The position numbers and the translations under genes are program-made. Source: Rossellomorea marisflavi (GTDB taxonomy: Bacteria > Bacillota > Bacilli > Bacillales > Bacillaceae_B). Taken from it: a stretch of DNA of 64,000 bases. This document shows, piece after piece, positions 55,984-64,000 of the stretch (its first letter is position 1; each line of letters starts with the position of its first letter). The stretch lies in assembly GCA_003667865.1 (NCBI GenBank), contig CP033051.1, positions 1,509,501-1,573,500 of the forward strand, written 5' to 3'. The notes under the pieces were generated by a model that was given only the letters and a program-made list of their open reading frames with translations, was not told where the DNA came from and did no database searches.

Positions 55984-57435
55984 GTGTATACATTTTTAGC
56001 AGGTATTATTTTATTAATCGTCGGGTATTTCACATATGGTAAATTTGTTGAAAAAGTGTTTGGAGTGAAAGAGCAGAGAACGACACCAGCTTACACTCAT
56101 GAAGATGGTGTAGATTATCTTCCAATGAACACGAAAAAGAACTCATTAATTCAACTTTTAAATATTGCAGGAGTAGGGCCAATCTTTGGACCCATTATGG
56201 GTGCATTATATGGTCCAGTAGCTTTCATTTGGATCGTTGTTGGTTGTATCTTTGCAGGTGCCGTTCATGATTATTTAACAGGGATGATTTCCATTCGAAA
56301 TCGTGGAGGTCACTTACCAGAGCTTGCTGGTAGATTTTTAGGTAAATTCATGAAGCATGTTGTAAACGCTTTTGCTATTTTACTATTATTATTAGTTGGT
56401 ACAGTATTCGTGACAGCACCAGCAGATTTACTTTTTAATCTAATGGATGGTTGGGCTGCAATGGGCTTAATCCTAGGTGCGATCTTTATCTATTATGTTC
56501 TGGCAACATTACTACCCATTGATAAAATCATTGGTCGTTTTTATCCACTATTCGGAGCATTACTATTAATCAGTGCATTAGGAGTAGGTGCAGGACTAGT
56601 TATTACTGGTGCACCAATTCCAGAATTAACATTATCCAATTTCCATCCTGATAATGCACCAATCTTCCCACTATTATTCTTAACGATTTCTTGTGGGGCA
56701 TTATCTGGTTTCCATGCAACGCAAACACCAATTATCTCTCGTACAACACAAAACGAGAAGCAAGGACGCAAAATTTTCTACGGAATGATGATTGCTGAAG
56801 GAATTATCGCAATGATCTGGGCAGCTGCAGCAATGAGCTTATTTGATGGTTCAACTGGTTTAAATGAACTATTAGCTAACGGTGGTCCAGCAGGAGTTGT
56901 AAGTGAAGCATCAACATTAATGTTAGGGGCTATTGGAGGAACATTAGCAGTATTAGGTGTTATCGTACTACCAATCACTTCTGGAGATACAGCATTTAGA
57001 AGTGCACGTATGATTATTGCAGACTACTTTAACTTCTCTCAGAAAAAAGTAGCAAATCGCCTATGGATTGCACTACCATTGTTCGTGATTTCATTTGGAT
57101 TAACAAGAATTGACTTTACATTATTATGGCGTTACTTCTCTTGGGCTAACCAATCAACAGCAGTAATTGCTTTATTTGTAGGAGCTATGTACCTATATAT
57201 TGCGAAAAAGAATTACTGGATTTCACTAATTCCAGGAGCGTTCATGCTAATGGCAACAACAACGTATATTCTAAACGCTCCAATTGGTTTTGGCTTATCA
57301 CTAGATGTTTCATACATTGGTGCAGCTGTTATCTCAGTAGTACTACTTGTTGTATTCTTTGTGGCAGCCAAAAAAGCACGAGCGAAGAATTTACCTCTTG
57401 AAGAAGACATTTCAGGTTGGGACTCTGCGGCATAA
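55984..57435 (+). CDS. cstA: CstA-family transporter (carbon starvation protein A)
   Basis: 483 residues with at least eleven hydrophobic helices. CstA features: VDYLPMNTKKNSLIQLLNIAG, GPIFGPIMGALYGP, AVHDYLTGMISIRNRG, CGALSGFHATQTPIISRTT and SGDTAFRSARMII. Members transport peptides or pyruvate. GTG start behind AAGGAGG. Context: LytS/LytT upstream resembles the E. coli BtsSR-BtsT pyruvate system. The small membrane gene starts at its stop codon. Confidence 0.93.
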   Translation: MYTFLAGIILLIVGYFTYGKFVEKVFGVKEQRTTPAYTHEDGVDYLPMNTKKNSLIQLLNIAGVGPIFGPIMGALYGPVAFIWIVVGCIFAGAVHDYLTGMISIRNRGGHLPELAGRFLGKFMKHVVNAFAILLLLLVGTVFVTAPADLLFNLMDGWAAMGLILGAIFIYYVLATLLPIDKIIGRFYPLFGALLLISALGVGAGLVITGAPIPELTLSNFHPDNAPIFPLLFLTISCGALSGFHATQTPIISRTTQNEKQGRKIFYGMMIAEGIIAMIWAAAAMSLFDGSTGLNELLANGGPAGVVSEASTLMLGAIGGTLAVLGVIVLPITSGDTAFRSARMIIADYFNFSQKKVANRLWIALPLFVISFGLTRIDFTLLWRYFSWANQSTAVIALFVGAMYLYIAKKNYWISLIPGAFMLMATTTYILNAPIGFGLSLDVSYIGAAVISVVLLVVFFVAAKKARAKNLPLEEDISGWDSAA

Positions 57436-57584
57436 TGGGATGCTGCAGTCCTAACTATCGGAATAGTGTTAATGAGGAAGAAGAAAAAATTAATAGTAAG
57501 GGAGCAGAAAAAGCTCCACTTTTATTAAAGGTTCTCATGACAACAATCGTATGTATAGGTATACTATCAATAATTTTAATGTGA
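57435..57584 (+). CDS. Small membrane protein coupled to cstA
   Basis: 49 residues. N-terminal MGCCSPNYRNSVNEEEEKI with a Cys pair, then a single membrane helix at the C-terminus (LLKVLMTTIVCIGILSIILM). Its ATG shares one base with the cstA stop (TAATG), implying reinitiation. Many CstA genes are followed by a small protein, but this sequence is unlike E. coli YbdD. A hairpin GGGGGCGG/CCGCTCCC follows at about 57594-57619. Confidence 0.65.
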   Translation: MGCCSPNYRNSVNEEEEKINSKGAEKAPLLLKVLMTTIVCIGILSIILM

Positions 57585-57663
57585 TTTGGGAGGGGGCGGA
57601 ACATACAACCGCTCCCTTTCAATTCTTTTATTGAAGTATAGCTCAAAGAATGGAGGAAGTAGA

Positions 57664-58581
57664 ATGAAGATATTAGTTGTAGGAGTAGGAGCTGTTGGAG
57701 GATACTTTGGAGGACGTCTTATTGAGAAAGGTGAGGATGTTACGTTTCTAGTACGCGAAAAACGACAACAACAGCTTAACGAGCAGGGGCTAAACATCCA
57801 AAGTGTACATGGTGATTTTCACTATTCACCAAAAACAATCCAAACGAACGATCAATCGCAACCATTCGATGTTATTATTCTCTCAACAAAGGCTTATCAT
57901 CTAAAGGGAGCTATTGAGAGTATTTCTCCGTTTGTTGGAGATGAAACGATGATTTTACCGCTACTAAATGGGATATCACATGTAGATGAATTAATTCATG
58001 TATTTGGAGAAGAAAAGGTCATTGGAGGCCTATGCTTTGTAGAATCTACCCTAGACGACAAGGGCACCATTATTCAATCCAGCCCCATTCATGATGTTGT
58101 CTTTGGAGAACGAGATGGAAAAAGAACGGAAAGAATTACAAGACTAGAAGAAGCATTTTCCAATACAAAAGCCAAATTTAGCTTATCTTCATCCATTGTT
58201 CAAGAAATGTGGCACAAATACTTATTTATCACAACGTTATCAGGAGTAACATCATTATTCCGAGCACCTATTGGGCCAATTCGTGAAAATGACAAAGGAA
58301 AAGAAATCATCCAAAATGTACTATCACAAACGGCGAGTATTATGAGATCGATAAATGCTCCAATAGGAGAACAAATAGAAGAAGCTCTGTTTGAAAAGCT
58401 TAACCAGATGGGTTACACAATGAAATCATCCTTACAAAGAGACATGGAAAAATCACTCCCAATCGAAGCAAAACATCTATACGGCTATCTAGTAGAAATA
58501 GCCGACAACAAAGGAATCCCAGCCCCAGAACTCAACATCATCTATAGCAATCTGCAAATTTATGAAACAGAAAATTTATAG
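57664..58581 (+). CDS. 2-dehydropantoate 2-reductase (PanE/ApbA family)
   Basis: 305 residues. N-terminal NADPH-binding ILVVGVGAVGGYFGGRLIEK; central VIILSTKAYHL and LLNGISHVDEL; C-terminal ketopantoate-reductase domain with EMWHKYLFITTLSGVTSL. Would reduce ketopantoate for coenzyme A synthesis, but Bacillus genomes often carry several paralogues and this one is not near pan genes. ATG 57664 follows TGGAGGAAG. Confidence 0.88.
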   Translation: MKILVVGVGAVGGYFGGRLIEKGEDVTFLVREKRQQQLNEQGLNIQSVHGDFHYSPKTIQTNDQSQPFDVIILSTKAYHLKGAIESISPFVGDETMILPLLNGISHVDELIHVFGEEKVIGGLCFVESTLDDKGTIIQSSPIHDVVFGERDGKRTERITRLEEAFSNTKAKFSLSSSIVQEMWHKYLFITTLSGVTSLFRAPIGPIRENDKGKEIIQNVLSQTASIMRSINAPIGEQIEEALFEKLNQMGYTMKSSLQRDMEKSLPIEAKHLYGYLVEIADNKGIPAPELNIIYSNLQIYETENL

Positions 58582-58658
58582 GTAATAATGAGGGTTCTTA
58601 AGATTAGTTATTATAAATCAATGGTTAATGAAGCAAGTAAACCATTGTATGACTACTG

Positions 58659-58812
58659 AGTTGCTTGGAGCGGAAGGTGCTTGACTCCTAGGGGAATTGC
58701 GGGAAAGGTGAGACCAAGGTTCCGTACCCACTGGAACGGAACCCCGCAGCGTAGCGAGGAGGCTCACCTCACGCCCCCTGGAAAGCAAGCACCTGAAGCG
58801 CAAAGCAACGGA
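58659..58812 (+). repeat. GGAGCGGA long palindromic repeat, copy F (long subtype)
   Basis: GAGTTGCTTGGAGCGGAAGG at the left, ACCTGAAGCGCAAAGCAACG at the right, with inner GGTTCCGTACCCACTGGAAC/GGAACC hairpin. It fills most of 58582-58914. Confidence 0.85.
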
Positions 58813-58914
58813 CCACTCCTAAAGAGGAGCTTTAGCAGAAGCCTCCTCCCTTTATTTCCACACTAGAATCACGTATCCTAATGTAAACAACCCATAGAAA
58901 TAGAGGGAAGAATC

Positions 58915-59985
58915 ATGAAAACAATCTATAGTACCATCACCCAATTCCGTGGTTCTCATTATGACTTTGGCGTCATGCAAGGTGAGAAACTAAGAGACTC
59001 CCTATCAGTCATCAACCGAGAAAACCAATGGAAAGTCAGAAAACCACGCTTCTCCATTAATGTTGAAGAAGCCAAGCAAGCAATAACTCGTTTTGCCCCA
59101 GGAGTGTGGGAAGAACTTAATGGGCTACAAGATGCACTTCAATGGCCAATCGAACGTGTGTTAAAGGAATTTGGTGGCTATCGCGTCGACTATGTTCGCT
59201 CAGGCTGTTCTGTCCTAACTGGAGACCACTACCTTATACGAAATTATGATTACCACCCAAAAACATACGAAGGTCGTTATATGCTATATCAACCTACTGA
59301 TGGTGTTGGCTATGCAATCATTGGTCCAAGTCAACGGGTTACAGGTAGAATGGACGGAATGAATGAAAAAGGTCTAGCGATAGGATATAACTTTATGCAC
59401 CGTAAAAATCCAGGAGATGGGTTTATCTGCTGTATGATTGGCAGATTAATCCTGGAATCGTGTGCTAACGTTACAGAAGCCGTTGAGATGTTAAAAGAGA
59501 TCCCGCACCGCCATTCATTTAGTTACATTGTATATGACGGTAACGGAGAGACCTATATTATTGAAACATCTCCAAGGGGTGTAGAGGTCAGACAATCAAA
59601 TGCTTGTACAAACCATTTTGAGATTATGAAGCATGAAAATCGTAACCATCTTGTTGACTCAAAGAGAAGGTTAGATGCGATGCAAATGAAACAGCATGAG
59701 CTTTCAAGTGCACATGAAGCCTTTCGCTTATTAAATGATCGCGATAAGGGTGTATTTTCAGATCTCTACAGCAGTTGGGCTGGAACCATCCATACCTCAG
59801 CATATCTTCCGAGAGAAATGAAGGCATGGTTTGCCTTAGGTGGAGACCAGGGGCCTACCGTAATAGATTTTCGTAAATGGCTTGATGGAGAAGAATTAAA
59901 AATAGAGCGAATAACAGGTAACGTTGATACAAATATCCCATTTCTTCATATGAATGAAGGGGCTGATTGGTTTCAATCAAAATAA
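58915..59985 (+). CDS. C45-family peptidase / acyltransferase-like Ntn hydrolase
   Basis: 356 residues. Resembles acyl-CoA:6-aminopenicillanate acyltransferase-like (C45) proteins. The conserved RSGCSVL puts the probable nucleophile at Cys98 after a pro-region, and LIRNYDYHP (oxyanion/Asp region), GMNEKGLAIGYNFM and YIIETSPRGVEV follow. These enzymes mature by self-cleavage before the Cys. No signal peptide is seen. GAGGGAAG ribosome site. Substrate is unknown. Confidence 0.82.
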   Translation: MKTIYSTITQFRGSHYDFGVMQGEKLRDSLSVINRENQWKVRKPRFSINVEEAKQAITRFAPGVWEELNGLQDALQWPIERVLKEFGGYRVDYVRSGCSVLTGDHYLIRNYDYHPKTYEGRYMLYQPTDGVGYAIIGPSQRVTGRMDGMNEKGLAIGYNFMHRKNPGDGFICCMIGRLILESCANVTEAVEMLKEIPHRHSFSYIVYDGNGETYIIETSPRGVEVRQSNACTNHFEIMKHENRNHLVDSKRRLDAMQMKQHELSSAHEAFRLLNDRDKGVFSDLYSSWAGTIHTSAYLPREMKAWFALGGDQGPTVIDFRKWLDGEELKIERITGNVDTNIPFLHMNEGADWFQSK

Positions 59986-60016
59986 GCAAAAAGGTCTTGT
60001 TTAGGACCTTTTTGCT
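59985..60016 (+). terminator. Terminator after C45 gene
   Basis: AGCAAAAAGGTC (59985-59996) pairs with GACCTTTTTGCT (60005-60016), 12 bp with an 8-base loop, followed by TTG. Confidence 0.85.
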
Positions 60017-60244
60017 TTGTAACTGAATTCCTGGCTAATTCTTCTTTCTTTTACTAATTGGCATGAAGGCCTACATCAAGGAACCATTACTTCTATTAAG
60101 AGAGTGCAAGGTATTGAGAATATTTGGAAACGTGTAGATGAATAAGATGGAACAAAGTGCTTGTCTAATGTAGTTAAAGTATACTACATTAGAAAGCACT
60201 ATTTTCATTTGCTTGTCCAACGAATATGTTTGAGGAGTCGTAAC

Positions 60245-60859
60245 ATGAAAGAACAATCATATGACATCTTATTTAATATAAAAACAATCAAGGAGCAGAA
60301 AGGCTTTAACAATTCTTTTCATTACTATCGATACGAACCAACACCTTATGCAGCTCTTGAAGAGTTTTTTCAGAACTATCAAGTAAATAGTAATGACAGA
60401 ATTGTAGATTTTGGATGTGGAAAAGGTAGACTAAACTTTTTTATACATTATTTTTTTGGTGCTTCGGTGGTTGGTGTTGAGATGAATCAAGAGTTTTACC
60501 AAGAGGCATTAGAAAACCGTAAGAATTATCAAAAGAAAATAGGGAATAATGATAGTGAAATTATATTCTATTGCGGTTTGGCTGAGGAATATCGAATTGA
60601 TCCAAGAGAGAATAAGTTTTATTTTTTTAATCCATTTTCTGTGAAAATTTTCATGAAGATAGTAGACAATATCTTATATTCTTATGAAGTAGCACCTCGT
60701 GATATCGAAATCATCTTATATTATAGTTCTGATGACTATGTGTATTATTTGGAGCAACATCCAATGTTTACGTTTGTAAGAGAAATAAAGTTATCTGGAA
60801 TTTACCAACATAATATGTATGAACGATTTTTAATCTTTAGACTAGGGAATTATTGGTGA
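60245..60859 (+). CDS. Class I SAM-dependent methyltransferase
   Basis: 204 residues. Motif I VDFGCGKGRLNFFI and acidic motif II VVGVEMNQEF define the SAM site; YFFNPF stands for motif IV. ATG 60245 follows TGAGGAG; the frame is open further upstream without ribosome site. Substrate is unknown. Monocistronic. Confidence 0.82.
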   Translation: MKEQSYDILFNIKTIKEQKGFNNSFHYYRYEPTPYAALEEFFQNYQVNSNDRIVDFGCGKGRLNFFIHYFFGASVVGVEMNQEFYQEALENRKNYQKKIGNNDSEIIFYCGLAEEYRIDPRENKFYFFNPFSVKIFMKIVDNILYSYEVAPRDIEIILYYSSDDYVYYLEQHPMFTFVREIKLSGIYQHNMYERFLIFRLGNYW

Positions 60860-60960
60860 ATTTGTCATAAAGAAATAAAACATTTTTTAGAAAGAGGTGG
60901 CTAAGCCCGGTATGTAAAGGTTTTACAGATGGAATAGTATGAAAGTTTTGTCGAATTAAC

Positions 60961-61087
60961 GAAACCGGTTTACAAAAGTTTTGAAAAACCCTTGCTATTT
61001 ATAAATTAGTGTCTTATAATCGGTTTATGAAAGCGGTTTCCATGAAGCTATCATGATATTTTTTTACTAATTTAAGAAACCGGTTTC
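60961..61087 (+). promoter_or_regulatory. Sugar ABC operon promoter with LacI-type operators
   Basis: TTGCTA (60992-60997), 17 bases, TATAAT (61015-61020) form the promoter. GAAACCGGTTTA (60961-60972) and the perfect palindrome GAAACCGGTTTC (61076-61087) flank it; GAAAGCGGTTTC (61029-61040) lies just after the -10 and also fits cre at 14 of 15 positions. Suggests a dedicated LacI-family repressor plus CcpA. Confidence 0.8.
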
Positions 61088-61174
61088 CATGCGAAGTGCT
61101 CTTCTATCGTATAATAGGAGGATGCGGTTCACGGACAAACATATCTTTATAAGATTATTAAGGGGGCAATTACT

Positions 61175-62470
61175 TTGAAGAGTAAGAAAAAATGGTTAGG
61201 TTTAGGTTTAGCTTCAATGTTAGCATTTTCACTAGCTGCATGTAGTGGAGATGAAGGATCCAACGGTGATTCTAATAGCAGTGGGGATGAACAAGTAACA
61301 TTAAACTTTTGGGCTTTTGGAGCAACAAACTATGAAGAGCTAGCAAAAGAATATGAAGCAGAAAATCCAAACATCAAGATAAAATTCAGAGCAGCTGAAA
61401 CAGCTGAGCATCATGATGCATTATTCACAGCTTTATCAGCTGGTAGTGGTGCACCAGATATCGCAGCACTAGAGGTTGACCAACTTGATCGCTTCAAAGA
61501 AGCACAAGATCGTTTTGAAAACTTATACGATCTAGGAGCAAAAGATGTTCAAGATCAGTATTTAGATTGGAAATGGAACGCTGGTGAGAACCAAGCAGGG
61601 GATTTCTTAATTGGTTTACCGACAGATATTGGTCCAAAGGGTTTATACTACCGTGTAGATATTTTTGAAGAAGCTGGATTACCAACAGATCCTGAAGAGG
61701 TAGCTTCATTAATTAATTCTCCTGAAGCATTTAAAGAAGCAGGGGTTAAAGTTAAAGAAGCAACTGGTAAACCATTTGTAGATAGTATGGAAATGGCATA
61801 CAGAGCATACCTAGATGCAGCGGTTGAAAGCTATTTAAATCCAGATGGTGAGCTTATTTTAGACGAAGAAGGAAACAGTGTTAAAAAGGCATATGACTAT
61901 GCTGTTGAGTTAAATGAAGCTGGTATCGTTGGGAAATTTGATATGTGGACTCCTGAGTGGGCAAATGCTGTAAATACTGGTGAGTTTGCTGCTGAATTAG
62001 GTGCTGGATGGTTAAAAGGATGGATGGAAGGAAATGCTCCTGACGCAGTTGGAAAATGGAGAGTTGCGACGTTACCAACTGAGTTTGCAGCAAACTGGGG
62101 TGGATCATACATCTCGATTCCAAGTGAGACTGAGCATGCTCAAGAAGCATATGACTTTGTTGAATGGTTAGTATCTCCAGAAAATCAATTAGAATCATTC
62201 CAAAGCAAAGGATTATTCCCTTCTGCAACATCTGTATATGATATGGATGAATTTAAGTCTAACGAAGATGAGTTCTTCGGTGGTCAAGTAACAGCATCTG
62301 TATTTGCTCAAGCTGCACAAGATATTGAAGGTGCAGTATACAAAGGAGTAAAATACTTCCCAGTACATCAAGAAGTATTAAATGCTCTACGTAACGTACA
62401 AGAAGGTGCAGATCCTGAAGCTGAATGGGACGCGGCAGTAAAACGTGCGCAAGATTTAGTGAATCGTTAA
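61175..62470 (+). CDS. Sugar ABC transporter substrate-binding lipoprotein
   Basis: 431 residues. Lipoprotein signal with lipobox LAACSG; family 1 (MalE-like) binding-protein features TLNFWAFGATNYEELAKEYE, DIAALEVDQL, and the C-terminal GAVYKGVKYFPVHQEVLNAL. TTG start with AAGGGGG. Binds an unknown carbohydrate at the cell surface for the downstream permeases. Confidence 0.94.
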   Translation: MKSKKKWLGLGLASMLAFSLAACSGDEGSNGDSNSSGDEQVTLNFWAFGATNYEELAKEYEAENPNIKIKFRAAETAEHHDALFTALSAGSGAPDIAALEVDQLDRFKEAQDRFENLYDLGAKDVQDQYLDWKWNAGENQAGDFLIGLPTDIGPKGLYYRVDIFEEAGLPTDPEEVASLINSPEAFKEAGVKVKEATGKPFVDSMEMAYRAYLDAAVESYLNPDGELILDEEGNSVKKAYDYAVELNEAGIVGKFDMWTPEWANAVNTGEFAAELGAGWLKGWMEGNAPDAVGKWRVATLPTEFAANWGGSYISIPSETEHAQEAYDFVEWLVSPENQLESFQSKGLFPSATSVYDMDEFKSNEDEFFGGQVTASVFAQAAQDIEGAVYKGVKYFPVHQEVLNALRNVQEGADPEAEWDAAVKRAQDLVNR

Positions 62471-62497
62471 TTTAAATTTAACAGAATGAATAGCTAG

Positions 62498-62525
62498 GAT
62501 ATGGTGACCAATTGGCACCATATCC
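62498..62525 (+). other. Intercistronic hairpin
   Basis: GGATATGGTG (62498-62507) pairs with CACCATATCC (62516-62525). With no T tail, it may stabilise the upstream binding-protein mRNA or reduce downstream expression, as is common in such operons. Confidence 0.7.
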
Positions 62526-62554
62526 TACTTTATAAGCAGAAACGGGGAGTGAAA

Positions 62555-63502
62555 ATGGACTCTGTACATGGAAAAGATAGAAAAATAAAAAAACAGAGAT
62601 TTCTCTCTGAAGAAAAGAAAGACATGATATCGGGTTATTTATACATCGCACCTTTCTTTGTTATTTTCGGTATTATTGGTCTATACCCTGCACTATTTAG
62701 TTTGTATTTAGCATTTCAAAAATGGAATGGACTTAGCCCAATGACCTTTGTGGGTTTAGATAACTTTAAGATCGTACTAGAGGATCCTCTGTTTTGGAAA
62801 TCTGTATACAATACTATCATCATGGGACTAATGGGGACAGCACCACAAATTATTGTTGGAATCGTTTTAGCCTTTTTATTAAATTTAACGTTTCTCCGTT
62901 TTAAAAATTTCTTCAGAATTACGATCTTCATGCCATATATAACATCAATGGTTGCGGTTGCCCTCATATTCAGTGTGTTGTTTAGTAACCACGAGTCATC
63001 ACTTGCCAATTATATTCTAGGAGTATTTGGTTTTGATCCAGTAAGTTGGGGCACATCTGAATGGGGAACTAAAATAGCCATTTCAATCATGGTATTTTGG
63101 AGATGGGTAGGATATAACACGATCATTTACTTAGCTGGAATACAAAGTATCTCAAATGATCTTTATGAAGCAGCGACAATTGACGGAGCGAATAAGTTGC
63201 AACAGTTACTTTATATTACGATGCCACTATTGAAACCGTTTATTATCCTAACAGTCTTCTTCTCAACAGTTGGAGCATTACAACTATTCTCTGAACCGAC
63301 TGTTTTCTTAGGAACAGCAGCATTTACAAGAGATGAAGCAATGACCGTTGTAATGTATCTATATCGAGATGCATTTAAATTACAATCATTTGGAACAGCA
63401 TCTGCAACAGCGATTATCCTACTATTTATCATTGTAGTGTTTGCATCAATTAACACAGCACTAACATCAGGGTATGGAAGAAAGAAGAAGGAGGCTAAAT
63501 AA
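62555..63502 (+). CDS. Sugar ABC transporter permease 1 (MalF-like)
   Basis: 315 residues, six membrane helices. The EAA loop YEAATIDGANKLQQLLYITMP contacts the ATPase. ATG 62555 has GGGGAG upstream; the in-frame start at 62501 would run through the hairpin. Its stop overlaps the next start by one base. Confidence 0.95.
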   Translation: MDSVHGKDRKIKKQRFLSEEKKDMISGYLYIAPFFVIFGIIGLYPALFSLYLAFQKWNGLSPMTFVGLDNFKIVLEDPLFWKSVYNTIIMGLMGTAPQIIVGIVLAFLLNLTFLRFKNFFRITIFMPYITSMVAVALIFSVLFSNHESSLANYILGVFGFDPVSWGTSEWGTKIAISIMVFWRWVGYNTIIYLAGIQSISNDLYEAATIDGANKLQQLLYITMPLLKPFIILTVFFSTVGALQLFSEPTVFLGTAAFTRDEAMTVVMYLYRDAFKLQSFGTASATAIILLFIIVVFASINTALTSGYGRKKKEAK

Positions 63503-64000
63503 TGAGTAGACCTGAAACGAAAAAGAAACGATCTTTCAGTACAATCTTTATCTATTTGTTCTTATCTATAGCTTCCTTATTTTCTTTATTTCCGTTCTAC
63601 TGGATGTTTGTCATGGCAACATCACCTAGCTCGGCATACAACTCAATTCCACCAACGATTACACCAGGTTCATTACTAGTTGAAAACTTTCAAAAGGTAA
63701 CGAATCAAATAGACTTTTTCCAATCTATGTGGAATTCATTCATTGTTTGTACAGTTGTAACCCTTGTCGTGTTATTAATTAGTTCACTAGCAGGTTTTGC
63801 TTTTGCAAAGTTCAAATTTCCAGGAAAGAATGTTCTATTCCTAGCAATTCTGTTAACGATGATTATTCCACCTCAATTGGGATTAATTCCACAGTATTTC
63901 CTAGTCTCAAAAGCTGGACTATTAGATACGCTTGCAGGTGTCATGATCGTATTCTTCTTGAATCCTTTAGGGATTTTCTTAATGAGACAATATGTTAGTG
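63502..64000 (+). CDS. Sugar ABC transporter permease 2 (MalG-like), 3' truncated by window
   Basis: The first 166 codons. N-terminal FLSIASLFSLFPFYWMFVMA helix, FWNSF-like periplasmic/loop region and FAFAKFKFPGKN, then LTMIIPPQLGLIPQYFLVSK are typical of MalG-type permeases. ATG shares a base with the upstream stop (TAATG) after AAGGAGG. The gene continues beyond 64000. Confidence 0.93.
   Translation, partial: MSRPETKKKRSFSTIFIYLFLSIASLFSLFPFYWMFVMATSPSSAYNSIPPTITPGSLLVENFQKVTNQIDFFQSMWNSFIVCTVVTLVVLLISSLAGFAFAKFKFPGKNVLFLAILLTMIIPPQLGLIPQYFLVSKAGLLDTLAGVMIVFFLNPLGIFLMRQYVS

Overview
The window reads as chromosomal DNA of an AT-rich, low-GC Gram-positive Bacillaceae bacterium. This rests on strong AGGAGG-type ribosome sites, frequent TTG and GTG starts, intrinsic terminators with long T tails, two S-box (SAM) riboswitches, a B. 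subtilis-like methionine salvage locus, matches to MhqR, PerR and CcpA (cre) operators, and a YidC2 gene with what looks like a MifM-type arrest-peptide leader. Species is not determined.

Layout. 1-3.4 kb: signalling genes (3' end of a hybrid histidine kinase, CheR methyltransferase, receiver-PAS-kinase). 4-8.6 kb: katG (minus) diverging from mqo (plus), each with a PerR-like box upstream. 9-15.3 kb: an HPr-like protein with a small membrane protein, an M28-like peptidase, an MhqR-type promoter driving a ring-cleaving dioxygenase and an acetamidase/formamidase, and a convergent FAD oxidoreductase. 15.3-25.9 kb: an accessory island with two RelBE-like toxin-antitoxin pairs, two copies of a secreted matrixin-like metalloprotease plus anchored partner, a TetR/TspO-like pair with three operators, a decayed group II intron and decayed gene fragments. 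It contains a second copy of the 3' end of yidC2, about 5.5 kb from the real one. 25.9-27 kb: yidC2 and its putative arrest-peptide leader. 27-39.7 kb: UDG-like protein, WYL regulator with two BtrH-N-like paralogues, small zinc-ribbon protein, GNAT enzyme, sugar acetyltransferase, ECF sigma/DUF4179 anti-sigma pair, a PadR-controlled ABC exporter and an XRE/membrane-protein pair.

39.7-48.2 kb: the methionine salvage locus (mtnD, B, X, W, E on minus; mtnU, K, A on plus), with SAM riboswitches before mtnW and before mtnK. 48.8-53.1 kb: lipoprotein, DUF2642 protein, DMT transporter and nagA-nagB. 53.3-57.6 kb: LytS/LytT-type two-component system followed by a CstA-family transporter with a cre site and a small membrane protein. 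57.7-64 kb: PanE-like reductase, C45-family hydrolase, methyltransferase, and the start of a sugar ABC transporter operon with LacI-type operators.

Four interspersed repeat families are visible. The first is a ~185-bp element with two forward and two inverted copies of a GGACATTTATTCCG-like motif (four copies). The second is a 130-160-bp palindromic element (six copies, two subtypes). The third is a GAGGGACGGACC hairpin terminator (two full copies, one degenerate). The fourth is a short TGCGCAG-centred motif confined to the island. The most interesting single locus is the MifM-like leader of yidC2: its last codons can pair with the yidC2 ribosome site and start codon. No tRNA, rRNA or CRISPR array was seen.
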